A stretch of DNA of 64,000 nucleotides from Hyphomicrobiales bacterium (lineage in GTDB: Bacteria; Pseudomonadota; Alphaproteobacteria; Rhizobiales; Rhizobiaceae): the NCBI GenBank assembly GCA_900473745.1, contig UCMW01000015.1:1-64000 (forward strand). Direction: 5' to 3'. The notes under the pieces were generated by a model. That model was not told the DNA's origin, did not search any database, and saw nothing but the letters and a program-made list of their open reading frames with translations. The position numbers were made by a program, and so were the translations under genes. Of this stretch, positions 30,371 through 39,027 are shown piece by piece. Numbering within the stretch: the first letter of the stretch is position 1; each line of letters begins with the position of its first letter.

Positions 30371-30371
30371 G

Positions 30372-31019
30372 TCAGGCTCTCGGTACGGCAAACCCGGTCT
30401 GCGGTTTCGCATCCGGTCCGCGCAGATAGAGCGGCTTCGGCTTGCCCTGAGCTTTCGCCGACGCGGATAGACGCGCGACGATATCGATCGGGAAGTGATC
30501 GGGGCTGGTTTGCGTCTCCCGGTCCTCGACGAGGGCCGACGCCGAACCGATCAGCACGATGCCAGGCACGGCCGCGCGGGCGAGATAATCGTCGAGTTGC
30601 AGCAGCTGCGGCTCTCCCCGAGGTTCGCCGTTTTCGAAACTCTGTGCGTAGACCTCGTCACGATGGGCATTGATCGCTGCAAGAACCGGCCTCACGGCAC
30701 TGCCCGCCGCCTCGGCCAGTACGGCAAGCGTCGATATGCCGACGCATTCCTTGTCGAGGGCCAAGGAGAGGCCTCGGGCGGCGGCCACGCCTACGCGAAT
30801 GCCTGTAAATGAGCCCGGACCAACAGTGACGCCAATTCGATCGATATCAGTGAGCGTGAGTTTGGCCTCGTCCAGAGCCTCGTCGATCATCGCCATCAGT
30901 CGCTCTGCGTGACCGCGACCAATGGTTTCGCTGACGCTGCCGAGCAGTTCGCCCGCCGTCGAATCAAAAACGGCGGCTGCGCAGTCCACACCCGCCGTGT
31001 CGATCGCAAGAACGATCAT
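30372..31019 (-). CDS. tsaB: tRNA threonylcarbamoyladenosine protein TsaB
   Basis: TsaB is the non-catalytic partner of TsaD in t6A37 synthesis on ANN-decoding tRNAs. The 215-residue protein has the ASKHA-fold start MIVLAIDTAGVDCAAAVFDS, the GVTVGPGSFTGIRVGVAAAR motif near 67-87, and no metal-binding histidine pair, as expected for TsaB rather than TsaD. It is the first of the tsaB-rimI-mur-plsC run and 21 bases downstream of the Nfu gene. Confidence 0.94.
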   Translation of the reverse strand: MIVLAIDTAGVDCAAAVFDSTAGELLGSVSETIGRGHAERLMAMIDEALDEAKLTLTDIDRIGVTVGPGSFTGIRVGVAAARGLSLALDKECVGISTLAVLAEAAGSAVRPVLAAINAHRDEVYAQSFENGEPRGEPQLLQLDDYLARAAVPGIVLIGSASALVEDRETQTSPDHFPIDIVARLSASAKAQGKPKPLYLRGPDAKPQTGFAVPRA

Positions 31020-31040
31020 CTCGTCTCCAGTCCGGTCCGA

Positions 31041-31604
31041 TCAGACCGCTTCGACTTCCTGCACTTCGGGCACGAAGTGGCGCAGCAGGTTCTGCACGCC
31101 GTGCTTCAGAGTTGCCGTCGATGAAGGGCAGCCAGCGCAGGAGCCCTTCATGTTGAGGAAGACCTTGCCATCCTTGAAGCCGCGGAAGGTGATGTCGCCG
31201 CCGTCCTGGGCAACGGCCGGGCGCACACGCGTTTCGAGCAGTTCCTTGATCGTCGCAACAATCGTCTCGTCGCCAGCCTCAAAGAATTCCTCTTCGCTGT
31301 CGGTCTGGGCGGAGGTCGAGGCCGTGCCCATGACCGGGGCGCCGCTCATGAAATGCTCCATGATCGTGCCGAGGATGGCCGGCTTCAGGTGCTGCCATTC
31401 GGGGCCGTCCTTGGAGACGGTGACGAAATCATAGCCGAAGAAGACGCCCGTGACGCCCGGGATCGTGAAGATGCGCGAGGCGAGCGGCGAAGCCGCCGCA
31501 CTGTCGGCGTCGCGGAATTCCGCCGTTCCGGTCTGCATGACAACCTTGCCCGGCAGGAATTTCAGGGTCGCCGGGTTCGGCGTGGCTTCGGTCTGGATGA
31601 ACAT
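31041..31604 (-). CDS. Nfu-type iron-sulfur cluster carrier
   Basis: A 187-residue Fe-S delivery protein of the eukaryote-like Nfu class. The N-terminal Nfu_N domain (FIQTEATPNPATLKFLPGKV) is followed by a NifU-like C-terminal domain with the cluster-binding C-x-x-C in NMKGSCAGCPSSTATLKHGV near residue 155. It would pass 4Fe-4S clusters to client enzymes; MiaB and HemW, both Fe-S proteins in this window, are possible clients by inference only. An Irr-box-like sequence lies about 35 bases upstream, fitting iron control. Confidence 0.92.
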   Translation of the reverse strand: MFIQTEATPNPATLKFLPGKVVMQTGTAEFRDADSAAASPLASRIFTIPGVTGVFFGYDFVTVSKDGPEWQHLKPAILGTIMEHFMSGAPVMGTASTSAQTDSEEEFFEAGDETIVATIKELLETRVRPAVAQDGGDITFRGFKDGKVFLNMKGSCAGCPSSTATLKHGVQNLLRHFVPEVQEVEAV

Positions 31605-31638
31605 GGTGGTCTCCGGGGCGGTGATGGCACCGCTAAAG

Positions 31639-31655
31639 ATTAGAATATTTCCAAA
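31639..31655. promoter_or_regulatory. Irr-box (ICE)-like site before the Nfu gene
   Basis: ATTAGAATATTTCCAAA matches 13 of 16 defined positions of the iron control element I recall for rhizobial Irr (TTTAGAATNATTCTAAA). It is 35 bases upstream of the Nfu start, the usual zone for repression. Confidence 0.45.
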
Positions 31656-31705
31656 ATAGACCTTGTGGGCCGCATCTTCAAGACATGATCATCAGGAAGT
31701 CGACA

Positions 31706-32197
31706 TCAGCAGAGCGCGTCGATTTCCTCATCCGTCAGAGAATCCGGCAGGACCGTGACCGGGATCGGGAAGGCAGCACCGCGGCCGGCGATCATCGAGA
31801 CCAGCGGACCAGGACCTTCCTTGGTCGAGCCCGCGGCCAGAACCAGGATCGCGATGTCGCGGTCTTCCTCGATCAGGCCGTTGATCTCGGGATAGGCGCT
31901 TCCCTCGCGAATGACCAGTTCGGGCTCGATGCCGATCGTGTCTCGCACCGTCTGGGCTGCCTTCGCCATGATGGCGTCGGCCTCTTCCCGGGCTTCCGCC
32001 CGCATGATCTCCTCGACACCCAGCCATTGCTGGAAATCGCCGTCAGGGATCACATAAATCAGTACCAGTCCGCCATTGGAATTCTTCGCGCGGCGACCGG
32101 CATAATGGACCGCGCGCGAGCATTCCGGGGTATTGTCGATGACCGCCATGAACTTGCGACGGTGACCTTCAAGACGTGACAGACGTGTTGAAACCAT
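31706..32197 (-). CDS. Universal stress protein (UspA family)
   Basis: A 163-residue single-domain UspA-fold protein. The start of the domain is RKFMAVIDNTPECSRAVHYA and the nucleotide-binding loop region near the end reads DIAILVLAAGSTKEGPGPLV. The G-2x-G-9x-G[S/T] ATP motif is only partly kept (LAAGSTKEGPGPL), so ATP binding is uncertain. It stands alone between trpS and the Nfu gene, in its normal rhizobial position. The role is general stress tolerance by family; no specific function can be assigned. Confidence 0.87.
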   Translation of the reverse strand: MVSTRLSRLEGHRRKFMAVIDNTPECSRAVHYAGRRAKNSNGGLVLIYVIPDGDFQQWLGVEEIMRAEAREEADAIMAKAAQTVRDTIGIEPELVIREGSAYPEINGLIEEDRDIAILVLAAGSTKEGPGPLVSMIAGRGAAFPIPVTVLPDSLTDEEIDALC

Positions 32198-32228
32198 TGA
32201 GAACCCCGCCGCCGGACAGATGAGATTT

Positions 32229-32263
32229 GGCGCGGGCGGGCTCCGGGCGAACCCGCCAGCGCC
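32229..32263 (-). terminator. GC-rich hairpin after trpS
   Basis: GGCGC...GGCGGG pairs with CCCGCC...GCGCC around an 11-base loop, directly downstream of trpS (minus strand). No real T-run follows, so termination is possible but not canonical. Confidence 0.35.
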
Positions 32264-32270
32264 GGCGACC

Positions 32271-33335
32271 TTATCGCACGAAACCGATGATGTCGCGGAC
32301 TTCGTTCATGGTCTTTTCCGCGCGGGTGCGGGCACGCTCGCCGCCGTCCCGCAGCACCGCATCGATATGACCGGGGTCTTCCATGAGGCGGCGCATCTCG
32401 GCATTGATCGGTGCCAGAACATCGACGGCAAGATCGATCAGCGCCGGCTTGAAGACCGAGAACTGCTGGCCGCCGAACTCGGAGAGCACATCGGCCTTCG
32501 ACTTGTCGGCCAGGGCTGCGAAGATGCCGACGAGATTGTCGGCTTCCGGCCTACCCTTCAGGCCTTCCGTCTCGCTCGGCAATGCATCGGGATCGGTCTT
32601 TGCCTTGCGGATCTTCTTGGAGATCGCCTCCTGGTCGTCCATCAGATTGATGCGCGACAGATCGGACGGATCCGACTTCGACATCTTCTTGGTGCCATCC
32701 TTGAGGCTCATGACGCGCGGCGCGGGGCCATCGATCAAGGGTTCGACCATCGGGAAATAGGCGTGCACCGGCTCTTCGCCGACCTTGATGTCGATGCCGA
32801 GGCCGGTCGGCACGATCTTGTCGTGGAAGTCCATGTTGAACTTCATGGCAATGTCGCGGGCAAGCTCCAGATGCTGCTTCTGGTCGTCGCCAACAGGCAC
32901 ATGGGTGGCGCGGTAGACGAGAATGTCGGCGGCCATCAGGCTCGGATAGGCGTAGAGACCGAGCGAAGCCTGCTCACGGTCCTTGCCGGCCTTGTCCTTG
33001 AACTGCGTCATGCGGTTCATCCAGCCGATGCGGGCGACGCAATTGAAGATCCAGGCGAGCTCCGCATGCTGCGGCACCTGGGACTGGTTGAACACGATGT
33101 GCTTTTCCGGATCGATGCCGGCGGCCAGGAAGGCGGCGGTGATCGAGCGAATCTGGGTGGCCATGTCCTCGTGGACCAGTTGCGCCGTCAGGGCGTGCAT
33201 GTCGACGACACAGTAGATGCAGTCGTTGTTTTCCTGCAGCGCGACGAACTTTCTGATCGCACCGAGATAGTTGCCGAGATGGAGGTTGCCGGTCGGCTGT
33301 ACGCCGGAGAATACCAGCGGCTTGAACTCAGTCAT
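32271..33335 (-). CDS. trpS: Tryptophanyl-tRNA synthetase
   Basis: A class I aminoacyl-tRNA synthetase charging tRNATrp. From ATG 33335, behind GAGGATT, it has 354 residues. The HIGH-type motif is in [20 protein letters not shown] and the KMSKS loop is [20 protein letters not shown] near residue 213. A longer in-frame start at 33419 would overlap the VOC gene region and lacks support. It normally follows murJ in rhizobia; here a VOC gene and an M15-like peptidase gene lie between them. Confidence 0.96.
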   Translation of the reverse strand: MTEFKPLVFSGVQPTGNLHLGNYLGAIRKFVALQENNDCIYCVVDMHALTAQLVHEDMATQIRSITAAFLAAGIDPEKHIVFNQSQVPQHAELAWIFNCVARIGWMNRMTQFKDKAGKDREQASLGLYAYPSLMAADILVYRATHVPVGDDQKQHLELARDIAMKFNMDFHDKIVPTGLGIDIKVGEEPVHAYFPMVEPLIDGPAPRVMSLKDGTKKMSKSDPSDLSRINLMDDQEAISKKIRKAKTDPDALPSETEGLKGRPEADNLVGIFAALADKSKADVLSEFGGQQFSVFKPALIDLAVDVLAPINAEMRRLMEDPGHIDAVLRDGGERARTRAEKTMNEVRDIIGFVR

Positions 33336-33423
33336 TCTAATCCTCAACAGGCTGGTGGAGGGCCCGATCTTCTGATCGTGTCGGTCAGGGCTTATGCACG
33401 GCGGGCGGGGCGCAATCAAGCGC

Positions 33424-33834
33424 TCACTTTTGCGTCTGAGGCTTCGCCCGCTCGATCAGATCCCAGAGATTTCCGTAGAGATCGGCAAAGACGGCAACCG
33501 TGCCATAGGGCTCGTGGCGCGGCTCCTCCTGGAAGATGACGCCTGCGGCGAGAAAGCGGGCATGTTCTCGGGCGAAATCACCGGTCTCAAGGAAGAAGCC
33601 GACGCGACCGCCGGTCTGGTTGCCGATGGCGGCGCGCTGGGCATCATCCGTCGCTTCGGCCAGCAGCAAGGCCGCCCCATCCCCGCCGGTTGGGCGGACA
33701 ACCAGCCAGCGCTTGCCGTCCGGCATCGCCGTGTCCTCCACGCAATCGAAGCCGAGACCTTCGCAATAGAAAGTCTTTGCGCGGTCGTAGCTATCGACCA
33801 CCAGACTGACGAGAAAGAGCCTGTTCATGGTCAT
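33424..33834 (-). CDS. VOC superfamily (glyoxalase-like) protein
   Basis: A 136-residue protein with one vicinal-oxygen-chelate domain: two beta-alpha-beta-beta-beta modules, starting [20 protein letters not shown] and ending [27 protein letters not shown]. The metal-ligand pattern is of the extradiol/glyoxalase type, with E in the final [14 protein letters not shown] strand. The substrate is unknown; members range from lyases to resistance proteins. The start MTMNRL follows AAGGA; a second ATG two codons in is possible. It is probably transcribed separately and sits in a non-standard insertion between murJ and trpS. Confidence 0.82.
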   Translation of the reverse strand: MTMNRLFLVSLVVDSYDRAKTFYCEGLGFDCVEDTAMPDGKRWLVVRPTGGDGAALLLAEATDDAQRAAIGNQTGGRVGFFLETGDFAREHARFLAAGVIFQEEPRHEPYGTVAVFADLYGNLWDLIERAKPQTQK

Positions 33835-34085
33835 CGGAAGCGTCCTTCGATTCGGATTGTGACGTGCGGCCTCAGAATGTCACGCATAGGAAATTTTCCT
33901 CCCAGATTCGAGGGGGTTAGGGAATGGTTTCGCAAGGCGCAAACGGGCTGCCAGACCGCCCAAAAAACAGGCGAAAACGCCGCTCCGAGCAAAGCGAACC
34001 AAATTTGCCACATTTGGGGGAATAAAAACCCTCCAGAAGCGATCTGGATCGCTGAAAACAACAATCTCATTCCAGAAGGTCACTC

Positions 34086-34505
34086 ATGCGCACATTGTTT
34101 CGCGTCGCGCTCGGCTGCGTTCTTTCGTTCGGCCTCCTGTCCCCTGCGGAGGCCGTCGAGAAGAAGAAGCGCCATTTTTTCATGAAGCATGACACGGCGG
34201 TTGCCTACACGCTGCAGCGTGTCAGCGTCAAAGCCAACTGTTTTCCCGACGAACTGAAGGGCATTCTCGCCCATATCGCCAGAAAGACCGGCAAGAAGCC
34301 TGTCGTCACTTCCGGTCACCGCCCGCGCTCGGGCCGCTCCCAGCACAGCCACTGTTTTGCAGCCGATATCCGGGTGCCCGGCGTATCTGAGAAGAAGATC
34401 GTGGCGGCGGCCCGCACAGCTCCCGGCATTGGCGGCATAGGCCGCTATTGCAACGGCATCGTGCATGTCGATATCGGACCGAAGCGGACCTGGACCTATT
34501 GCTGA
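34086..34505 (+). CDS. Exported DUF882/M15-type peptidase
   Basis: A 139-residue protein with a signal peptide (MRTLFRVALGCVLSFGLLSP, cleavage near AEA at 22). The mature part carries TSGHRPRSGRSQHSHCFAADIRVPG and the final IVHVDIGPKRTWTYC, the zinc ligand pattern (H...D...H) of YcbK/M15-type murein endopeptidases, so it may cut peptide cross-links in peptidoglycan. It also has four cysteines in the mature part (NCFP, HCFA, YCNG, YC), allowing two disulfides. Its 3' end overlaps murJ by ten bases, convergently. The upstream gap has two perfect inverted repeats (33999-34017 and 34038-34053), the second 33 bases before the ATG. Confidence 0.82.
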   Translation: MRTLFRVALGCVLSFGLLSPAEAVEKKKRHFFMKHDTAVAYTLQRVSVKANCFPDELKGILAHIARKTGKKPVVTSGHRPRSGRSQHSHCFAADIRVPGVSEKKIVAAARTAPGIGGIGRYCNGIVHVDIGPKRTWTYC

Positions 34506-36106
34506 TCAGGTTCGGACGGGGTCGTTGCGGCCTCGTCTGCTGTCTTCTTCCTGCGTTTGAGACTGCGGCGGATCATGCCGATATCGGCACCGCCGATCAG
34601 GAAGGCGATGCCGAAATACACAGGCATGGCGACGACCACGAGTGCACCCAGCGCCAGAACCTGATCGAGAAGCGGGCTTGCGGGCGTCAGCCAAGACGAC
34701 CAGCGATCGGACAGGTAGACGAGAAGGCCCGCCATCACGCCTGAGGCAATCATCAGACGCACCGTGCGAGTGACCAGCGACCACTCGAAGACGAGATGGC
34801 CGCGCCAGAGTAGGACCGAAAACAAGAGGATGGTATTGGTCCAGCCGGCGGCAGCTTCGGCAATCGCGATACCGCTCTCCTCGAAGATCGGGAAAAGCGT
34901 GAGCGCAAGGCCGGTGTTGAGCGCGACCGAGACCATGGTGAAGCGCATCGGGGTCTTGGTGTCTTCGCGGGCATAGTATCCCGGCTGCAAAGCCTTGATG
35001 AGCACGAAGCCAGGCAAGCCGATGCCGTAGATCGCAAGGATCGAGGCGACGACGGCGGTGTTCTGCTCGGAAAATGCGCCGCGCTCGTAAAGAACGCGGA
35101 TGATCTCGTCGGAGAGGACCCAGATGGCGGCAGCGGCCGGTAGCGTCAGGAAGAGAACAAATTCGATCGAGCGGTTCTGAAGGGTTTCCGCCTCCTTCAA
35201 GTGTCCGCCCTTGAGCGCGCGCGCAAGCTCCGGCAACAGCACGACCGCGACCGCGACACCGACGACGCCGAGAGGCAGTTGGTAGATGCGGTCGGCATAT
35301 TGCAGGGCGGAGATCGCGCCCTCCTTGGTGGAAGCGATGGCCTGGCCGATGAGCTGGTTGATCTGAGTGATGCCGCCGGTGACGGCGGCGGGGACGGCCA
35401 GCACCAGCAGACGCCTCACATTTGGCGTGAAGCGCGGGCGCTTGAAGCCGATGCGAATGCCGGCATGGCGCACGCCGATATAGACCACGGCCATCTGCAG
35501 GAGGCCTGCCCCGAGCACCGACCAGGAGAGCGCCCAGGCGGTGGCCGCTGGGTCAGCACCGGTCCACAGCGCCCAACCGAGCGCACCGATCATCAAGATA
35601 TTGAGGAAAACGGGCGCGATCGCTGCTGCAAAGAAGTGGTGCAGCGAATTCAGCATGCCGCTCAGCATGGCCGTCAGCGACATGCACATGAGATAGGGGA
35701 ACATCACGATCGCGAGGCGGACCGTCAGGTCGAACTTCTCTTGGTCTTCCGCAAAGCCCGGCGCGATGATCCACTGCACGAGCAGCGGCATGGAGAGCTG
35801 CATGCCGATGGTCAGGATCAACAGGACCGAGAAGAGGACCCCGAAGACTTCCTCGGAAAAGCGCTTGGCGCCATCGATGCCCTTCGCCTCGATCTCCTTG
35901 GCGAAGAGCGGCACGAATGCAGCGTTGAAGGCGCCTTCAGCAAACAGGCGGCGGAAGAGATTGGGGAAGCGGAAGGCAGCGTAAAAGACGTCGGCGACCG
36001 GGCCGGTGCCCAGCGCTGCGGCCATCAGGGTTTCGCGCGCGAAGCCGAAGATGCGGCTGCCGAGCGTCGCCCCACCGACCGTCATGAATTTCTTGACGAG
36101 GCTCAT
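34496..36106 (-). CDS. murJ: Lipid II flippase MurJ (MviN)
   Basis: MurJ moves lipid II across the inner membrane for cell-wall synthesis. The 536-residue protein has about 14 membrane helices and MVF/MATE-like features: the conserved MTVGGATLGSRIFGFARETL start, the AEGAFNAAFVPLFAKEIE motif, and LALPAAA-type central helices (TLPAAAAIWVLSDEIIRVLY). It begins three bases after glnD and is surely cotranscribed with it. Its end overlaps the convergent M15 peptidase gene, another cell-wall function. Confidence 0.95.
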   Translation of the reverse strand: MSLVKKFMTVGGATLGSRIFGFARETLMAAALGTGPVADVFYAAFRFPNLFRRLFAEGAFNAAFVPLFAKEIEAKGIDGAKRFSEEVFGVLFSVLLILTIGMQLSMPLLVQWIIAPGFAEDQEKFDLTVRLAIVMFPYLMCMSLTAMLSGMLNSLHHFFAAAIAPVFLNILMIGALGWALWTGADPAATAWALSWSVLGAGLLQMAVVYIGVRHAGIRIGFKRPRFTPNVRRLLVLAVPAAVTGGITQINQLIGQAIASTKEGAISALQYADRIYQLPLGVVGVAVAVVLLPELARALKGGHLKEAETLQNRSIEFVLFLTLPAAAAIWVLSDEIIRVLYERGAFSEQNTAVVASILAIYGIGLPGFVLIKALQPGYYAREDTKTPMRFTMVSVALNTGLALTLFPIFEESGIAIAEAAAGWTNTILLFSVLLWRGHLVFEWSLVTRTVRLMIASGVMAGLLVYLSDRWSSWLTPASPLLDQVLALGALVVVAMPVYFGIAFLIGGADIGMIRRSLKRRKKTADEAATTPSEPDQQ

Positions 36107-36109
36107 TCC

Positions 36110-38935
36110 TCAGGCCCGTGCCTTTTTCGGCGCCGGTGCTGCGCGGTGTGGCTGGGCGATGATGCCCGAGGGCATGTTGTCCTTCAATTCATCGGGCTGT
36201 TCGGTCATCACGGGCTTCAGGCGATTGGCGATGTTGGCCTGGCGGTTCTCGTTGGTGACCTTCTGGCCGACGAGATCGGTCACATAGAAGGTGTCGATGA
36301 CCTTTTCGCCGAAGGTGGTGATGCGGGCCGAGTGGATGTCGAGCGAGAGGTCCGACAGGACCGCGGTGATTTCGGCCAGAAGGCCGATGCGGTCGAGGCA
36401 TTCGACTTCGATGACGGTGAACTTGTTGGACAGCGCATTGGAGATGCGCACATCCGGTTGGACCGGGAAGGTCTTGTTCTTCTTCTTGCCCTTCGTGCGC
36501 GTGGCGATGACTTCTGGCAGGCGCTTGCGGCCTGAGAGCACGTCCTCGATCATCTTGCCGATCGTGGCGGCGCGACGGGTTTCGTCCTCGTCGATCGGGA
36601 ATTCACGGTTGATCAGGATCGTATCCAGCGCGCGGCCATCCGAGGTCGTGAAGATCTGCGCGTCGGCGATGTTGGCGCCGGCAGCCGCACAGGCGCCGGC
36701 GATGATCGACAGCAGTCGCGGATGGTCCGGCGAAAGCACGGTGATCTCGGTAATCGCATGGAACTGGTGGGTGCGCACCATGGTGGCGAGCGCCTGGCCT
36801 GACTTGTCCGTCTGGCGGATGAAATGGGCGTGGCGCACCTGGTCTTCGAGATCGACGGAGAGCAGGTAGGGCTCGTAATGCAGCTTCGTATAGGTGCGCT
36901 GGTCCTTCTGGCTCCAGCCTTCCAGCGCCTTGGTAAGCTGCTCGGCGGCATGCTTGGCGCGCTCCTTGCGGGAGACCTGGGAGAAGCCGCCCGAGAGCAG
37001 CAGTTCGGTCTCGTAGTAGAGCGTGCGCAGGAGCTGGCCCTTCCAGCCGTTCCAGACACCCGGGCCGACGGCGCGGATATCGCAGACCGTCAGGACCAGA
37101 AGCATCTTCAGGCGGTCGAGCGACTGTACCTTTTCGGCGAAGTCGGTGATGGTCTTGCGGTCGTGCAGATCGCGGGTCTGGGCGACCATGGACATCAGGA
37201 GATGCTGGTCGATCAGCCAGGCCACCATTTCGGTCTGCTTGGGCGAGAGGCCGAGACGCGGGCAGAGCTTGCGGGCGACCTTGGCGCCGGCGATGGAGTG
37301 GTCCTCCTGGCGACCCTTGGCGATGTCATGCAGGAGGATCGCGACGTAGAGTGCCTGACGATCCTCGATCTCCGGCATGATCTTGTTGGCGAGCGGGTGG
37401 ACTTCCTCCGCCTTGCCATTGTCGATTTCCGACAGGACCTCGACGGTGCGGATGAGATGCTCGTCGACGGTGTAGTGATGATACATGTTGAACTGCATCA
37501 TCGAGACGATCTTGCCGAATTCCGGCATGAAGCGGCCGAGCACGCCGGCCTCGTTCATGCGGCGCAGGATGAAGCCCGGATCCTTGCGGGAGGTCAGGAT
37601 CGACAGGAAGAGTCGGTTGGCCTCAGCGCTTTCACGAAAATCATTGTCGACTAGCGACAGCGAGCGGGTGACCGCCTTCAGGGCGTCGGGGTGGAATTCC
37701 AGCCCGTTCAGATCCGCCACATGGAAGAGGCGCATGATCGACATCGGGTCTTTCTTGAAGACACCGGGATCGGCGAGCGCAATACGGCCGCGATCGTCGA
37801 TGAATTCGCTGGCACCGGGGATCTTTCGCGGGCGGTTGGCGAAACGGCCAAGCATGCCGCCAATGCCAGGAGCGGCCTTGGCCTGCTGGTCCTCAAGAGC
37901 TGCCGCAAAGATGCGGGTGAGGTCACCGACGTCCTTGGCCACCAGGAAGTAATGCTTCATGAAACGTTCGACAGCGGAGAGCCCCGGACGCGCCTGGTAA
38001 TCGAGATTTTTGGCGATCTCCGGCTGGATGTCGAAATAGAGCCGCTCTTCCGGCTTGCCGGTCAGATAATGCATGTGGCAGCGGACCGCCCAGAGGAAAT
38101 CGTCGGCCTTCTGGAACAGGCGCCATTCATGGCGAGAGAGCACGCCCAGGCGTACAAGGTCATCGGTATCGCGGACGTGGTAATTGTATTTGGCGATCCA
38201 GAAGAGGGTCTGGAGATCGCGCAGGCCGCCTTTGCCTTCCTTGACGTTCGGCTCGACGAGATAGCGGCTGTCGCCGGCCTTGCGGTGGCGTTCGTCACGT
38301 TCGGCGAGCTTGGCCGCAATGAATTCGGGGGCGGTACCTGTTGTCACTTCCTGGTCGAAGCGTTGTTGGAGTTCCGTCACCAGTGCCTCGTCACCGCAGA
38401 TATGGCGGGTTTCGAGGATCGCCGTGCGGATGGTCATGTCAGCCTTTGACAGGCGGATGCATTCCTCGACGGTGCGGGTGGCGTGGCCGACCTTGAAGCC
38501 GACATCCCAGAGGAGGTAGAGCACGAACTCGACCGCCTTGTGCATCGCGGGTCCGGCCTTCGGCGGCAGCAGGAAGAGCAGGTCGATATCCGAACCGGGC
38601 GCCAGCGTGCCGCGACCGTAGCCGCCGACGGCGGCGACCGACAGACCGTCGGTGTCCTTCGGATAGACATGGATGCGGGCGAAATCGAAGATCACCGAGA
38701 TCAGCTGGTCCTGGATCCAGGAGATGCGGTTGGCGCAGTTCATGCCGCTGCCATCTTCGAAGAGCTTCAGGCGTGCCTGTTCGCGGGCATCGGCAGAAGC
38801 CTTCTTCAAGATCGGCAAGAGCTTCGATCGTGTCTCCAGCATATTGCCGCATCCGGCCTCCGCGACCGTCTTGCAGGACGCACGAAGCGCGTCGATATCG
38901 AGGAGGTCGTCGAAGGCGAGGTCTGCTTTGGCCAT
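36110..38935 (-). CDS. glnD: [Protein-PII] uridylyltransferase/uridylyl-removing enzyme
   Basis: GlnD reads glutamine and modifies or demodifies PII proteins, setting nitrogen status. The 941 residues carry a nucleotidyltransferase domain ([19 protein letters not shown] near 105-123), an HD phosphohydrolase domain ([20 protein letters not shown] near 540) and two C-terminal ACT domains ([20 protein letters not shown] and [20 protein letters not shown]). All parts are intact. It is followed by murJ. Other nitrogen-control genes, rpoN and ptsN, lie 14-18 kb away in the same window. Confidence 0.97.
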   Translation of the reverse strand: MAKADLAFDDLLDIDALRASCKTVAEAGCGNMLETRSKLLPILKKASADAREQARLKLFEDGSGMNCANRISWIQDQLISVIFDFARIHVYPKDTDGLSVAAVGGYGRGTLAPGSDIDLLFLLPPKAGPAMHKAVEFVLYLLWDVGFKVGHATRTVEECIRLSKADMTIRTAILETRHICGDEALVTELQQRFDQEVTTGTAPEFIAAKLAERDERHRKAGDSRYLVEPNVKEGKGGLRDLQTLFWIAKYNYHVRDTDDLVRLGVLSRHEWRLFQKADDFLWAVRCHMHYLTGKPEERLYFDIQPEIAKNLDYQARPGLSAVERFMKHYFLVAKDVGDLTRIFAAALEDQQAKAAPGIGGMLGRFANRPRKIPGASEFIDDRGRIALADPGVFKKDPMSIMRLFHVADLNGLEFHPDALKAVTRSLSLVDNDFRESAEANRLFLSILTSRKDPGFILRRMNEAGVLGRFMPEFGKIVSMMQFNMYHHYTVDEHLIRTVEVLSEIDNGKAEEVHPLANKIMPEIEDRQALYVAILLHDIAKGRQEDHSIAGAKVARKLCPRLGLSPKQTEMVAWLIDQHLLMSMVAQTRDLHDRKTITDFAEKVQSLDRLKMLLVLTVCDIRAVGPGVWNGWKGQLLRTLYYETELLLSGGFSQVSRKERAKHAAEQLTKALEGWSQKDQRTYTKLHYEPYLLSVDLEDQVRHAHFIRQTDKSGQALATMVRTHQFHAITEITVLSPDHPRLLSIIAGACAAAGANIADAQIFTTSDGRALDTILINREFPIDEDETRRAATIGKMIEDVLSGRKRLPEVIATRTKGKKKNKTFPVQPDVRISNALSNKFTVIEVECLDRIGLLAEITAVLSDLSLDIHSARITTFGEKVIDTFYVTDLVGQKVTNENRQANIANRLKPVMTEQPDELKDNMPSGIIAQPHRAAPAPKKARA

Positions 38936-39027
38936 GGGGGCGGCATCATCTCTTGGGAACCCGGGAATCAGCCGGGATTGGTGGCGCTATAGCGCTTTTC
39001 GGGCGCGATTGACAGGCACTCTACCGG

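Noticed and set aside
32220-33539. 439-codon plus-strand frame
   Set aside because: Antisense to trpS, whose HIGH- and KMSKS-type motifs are unambiguous.
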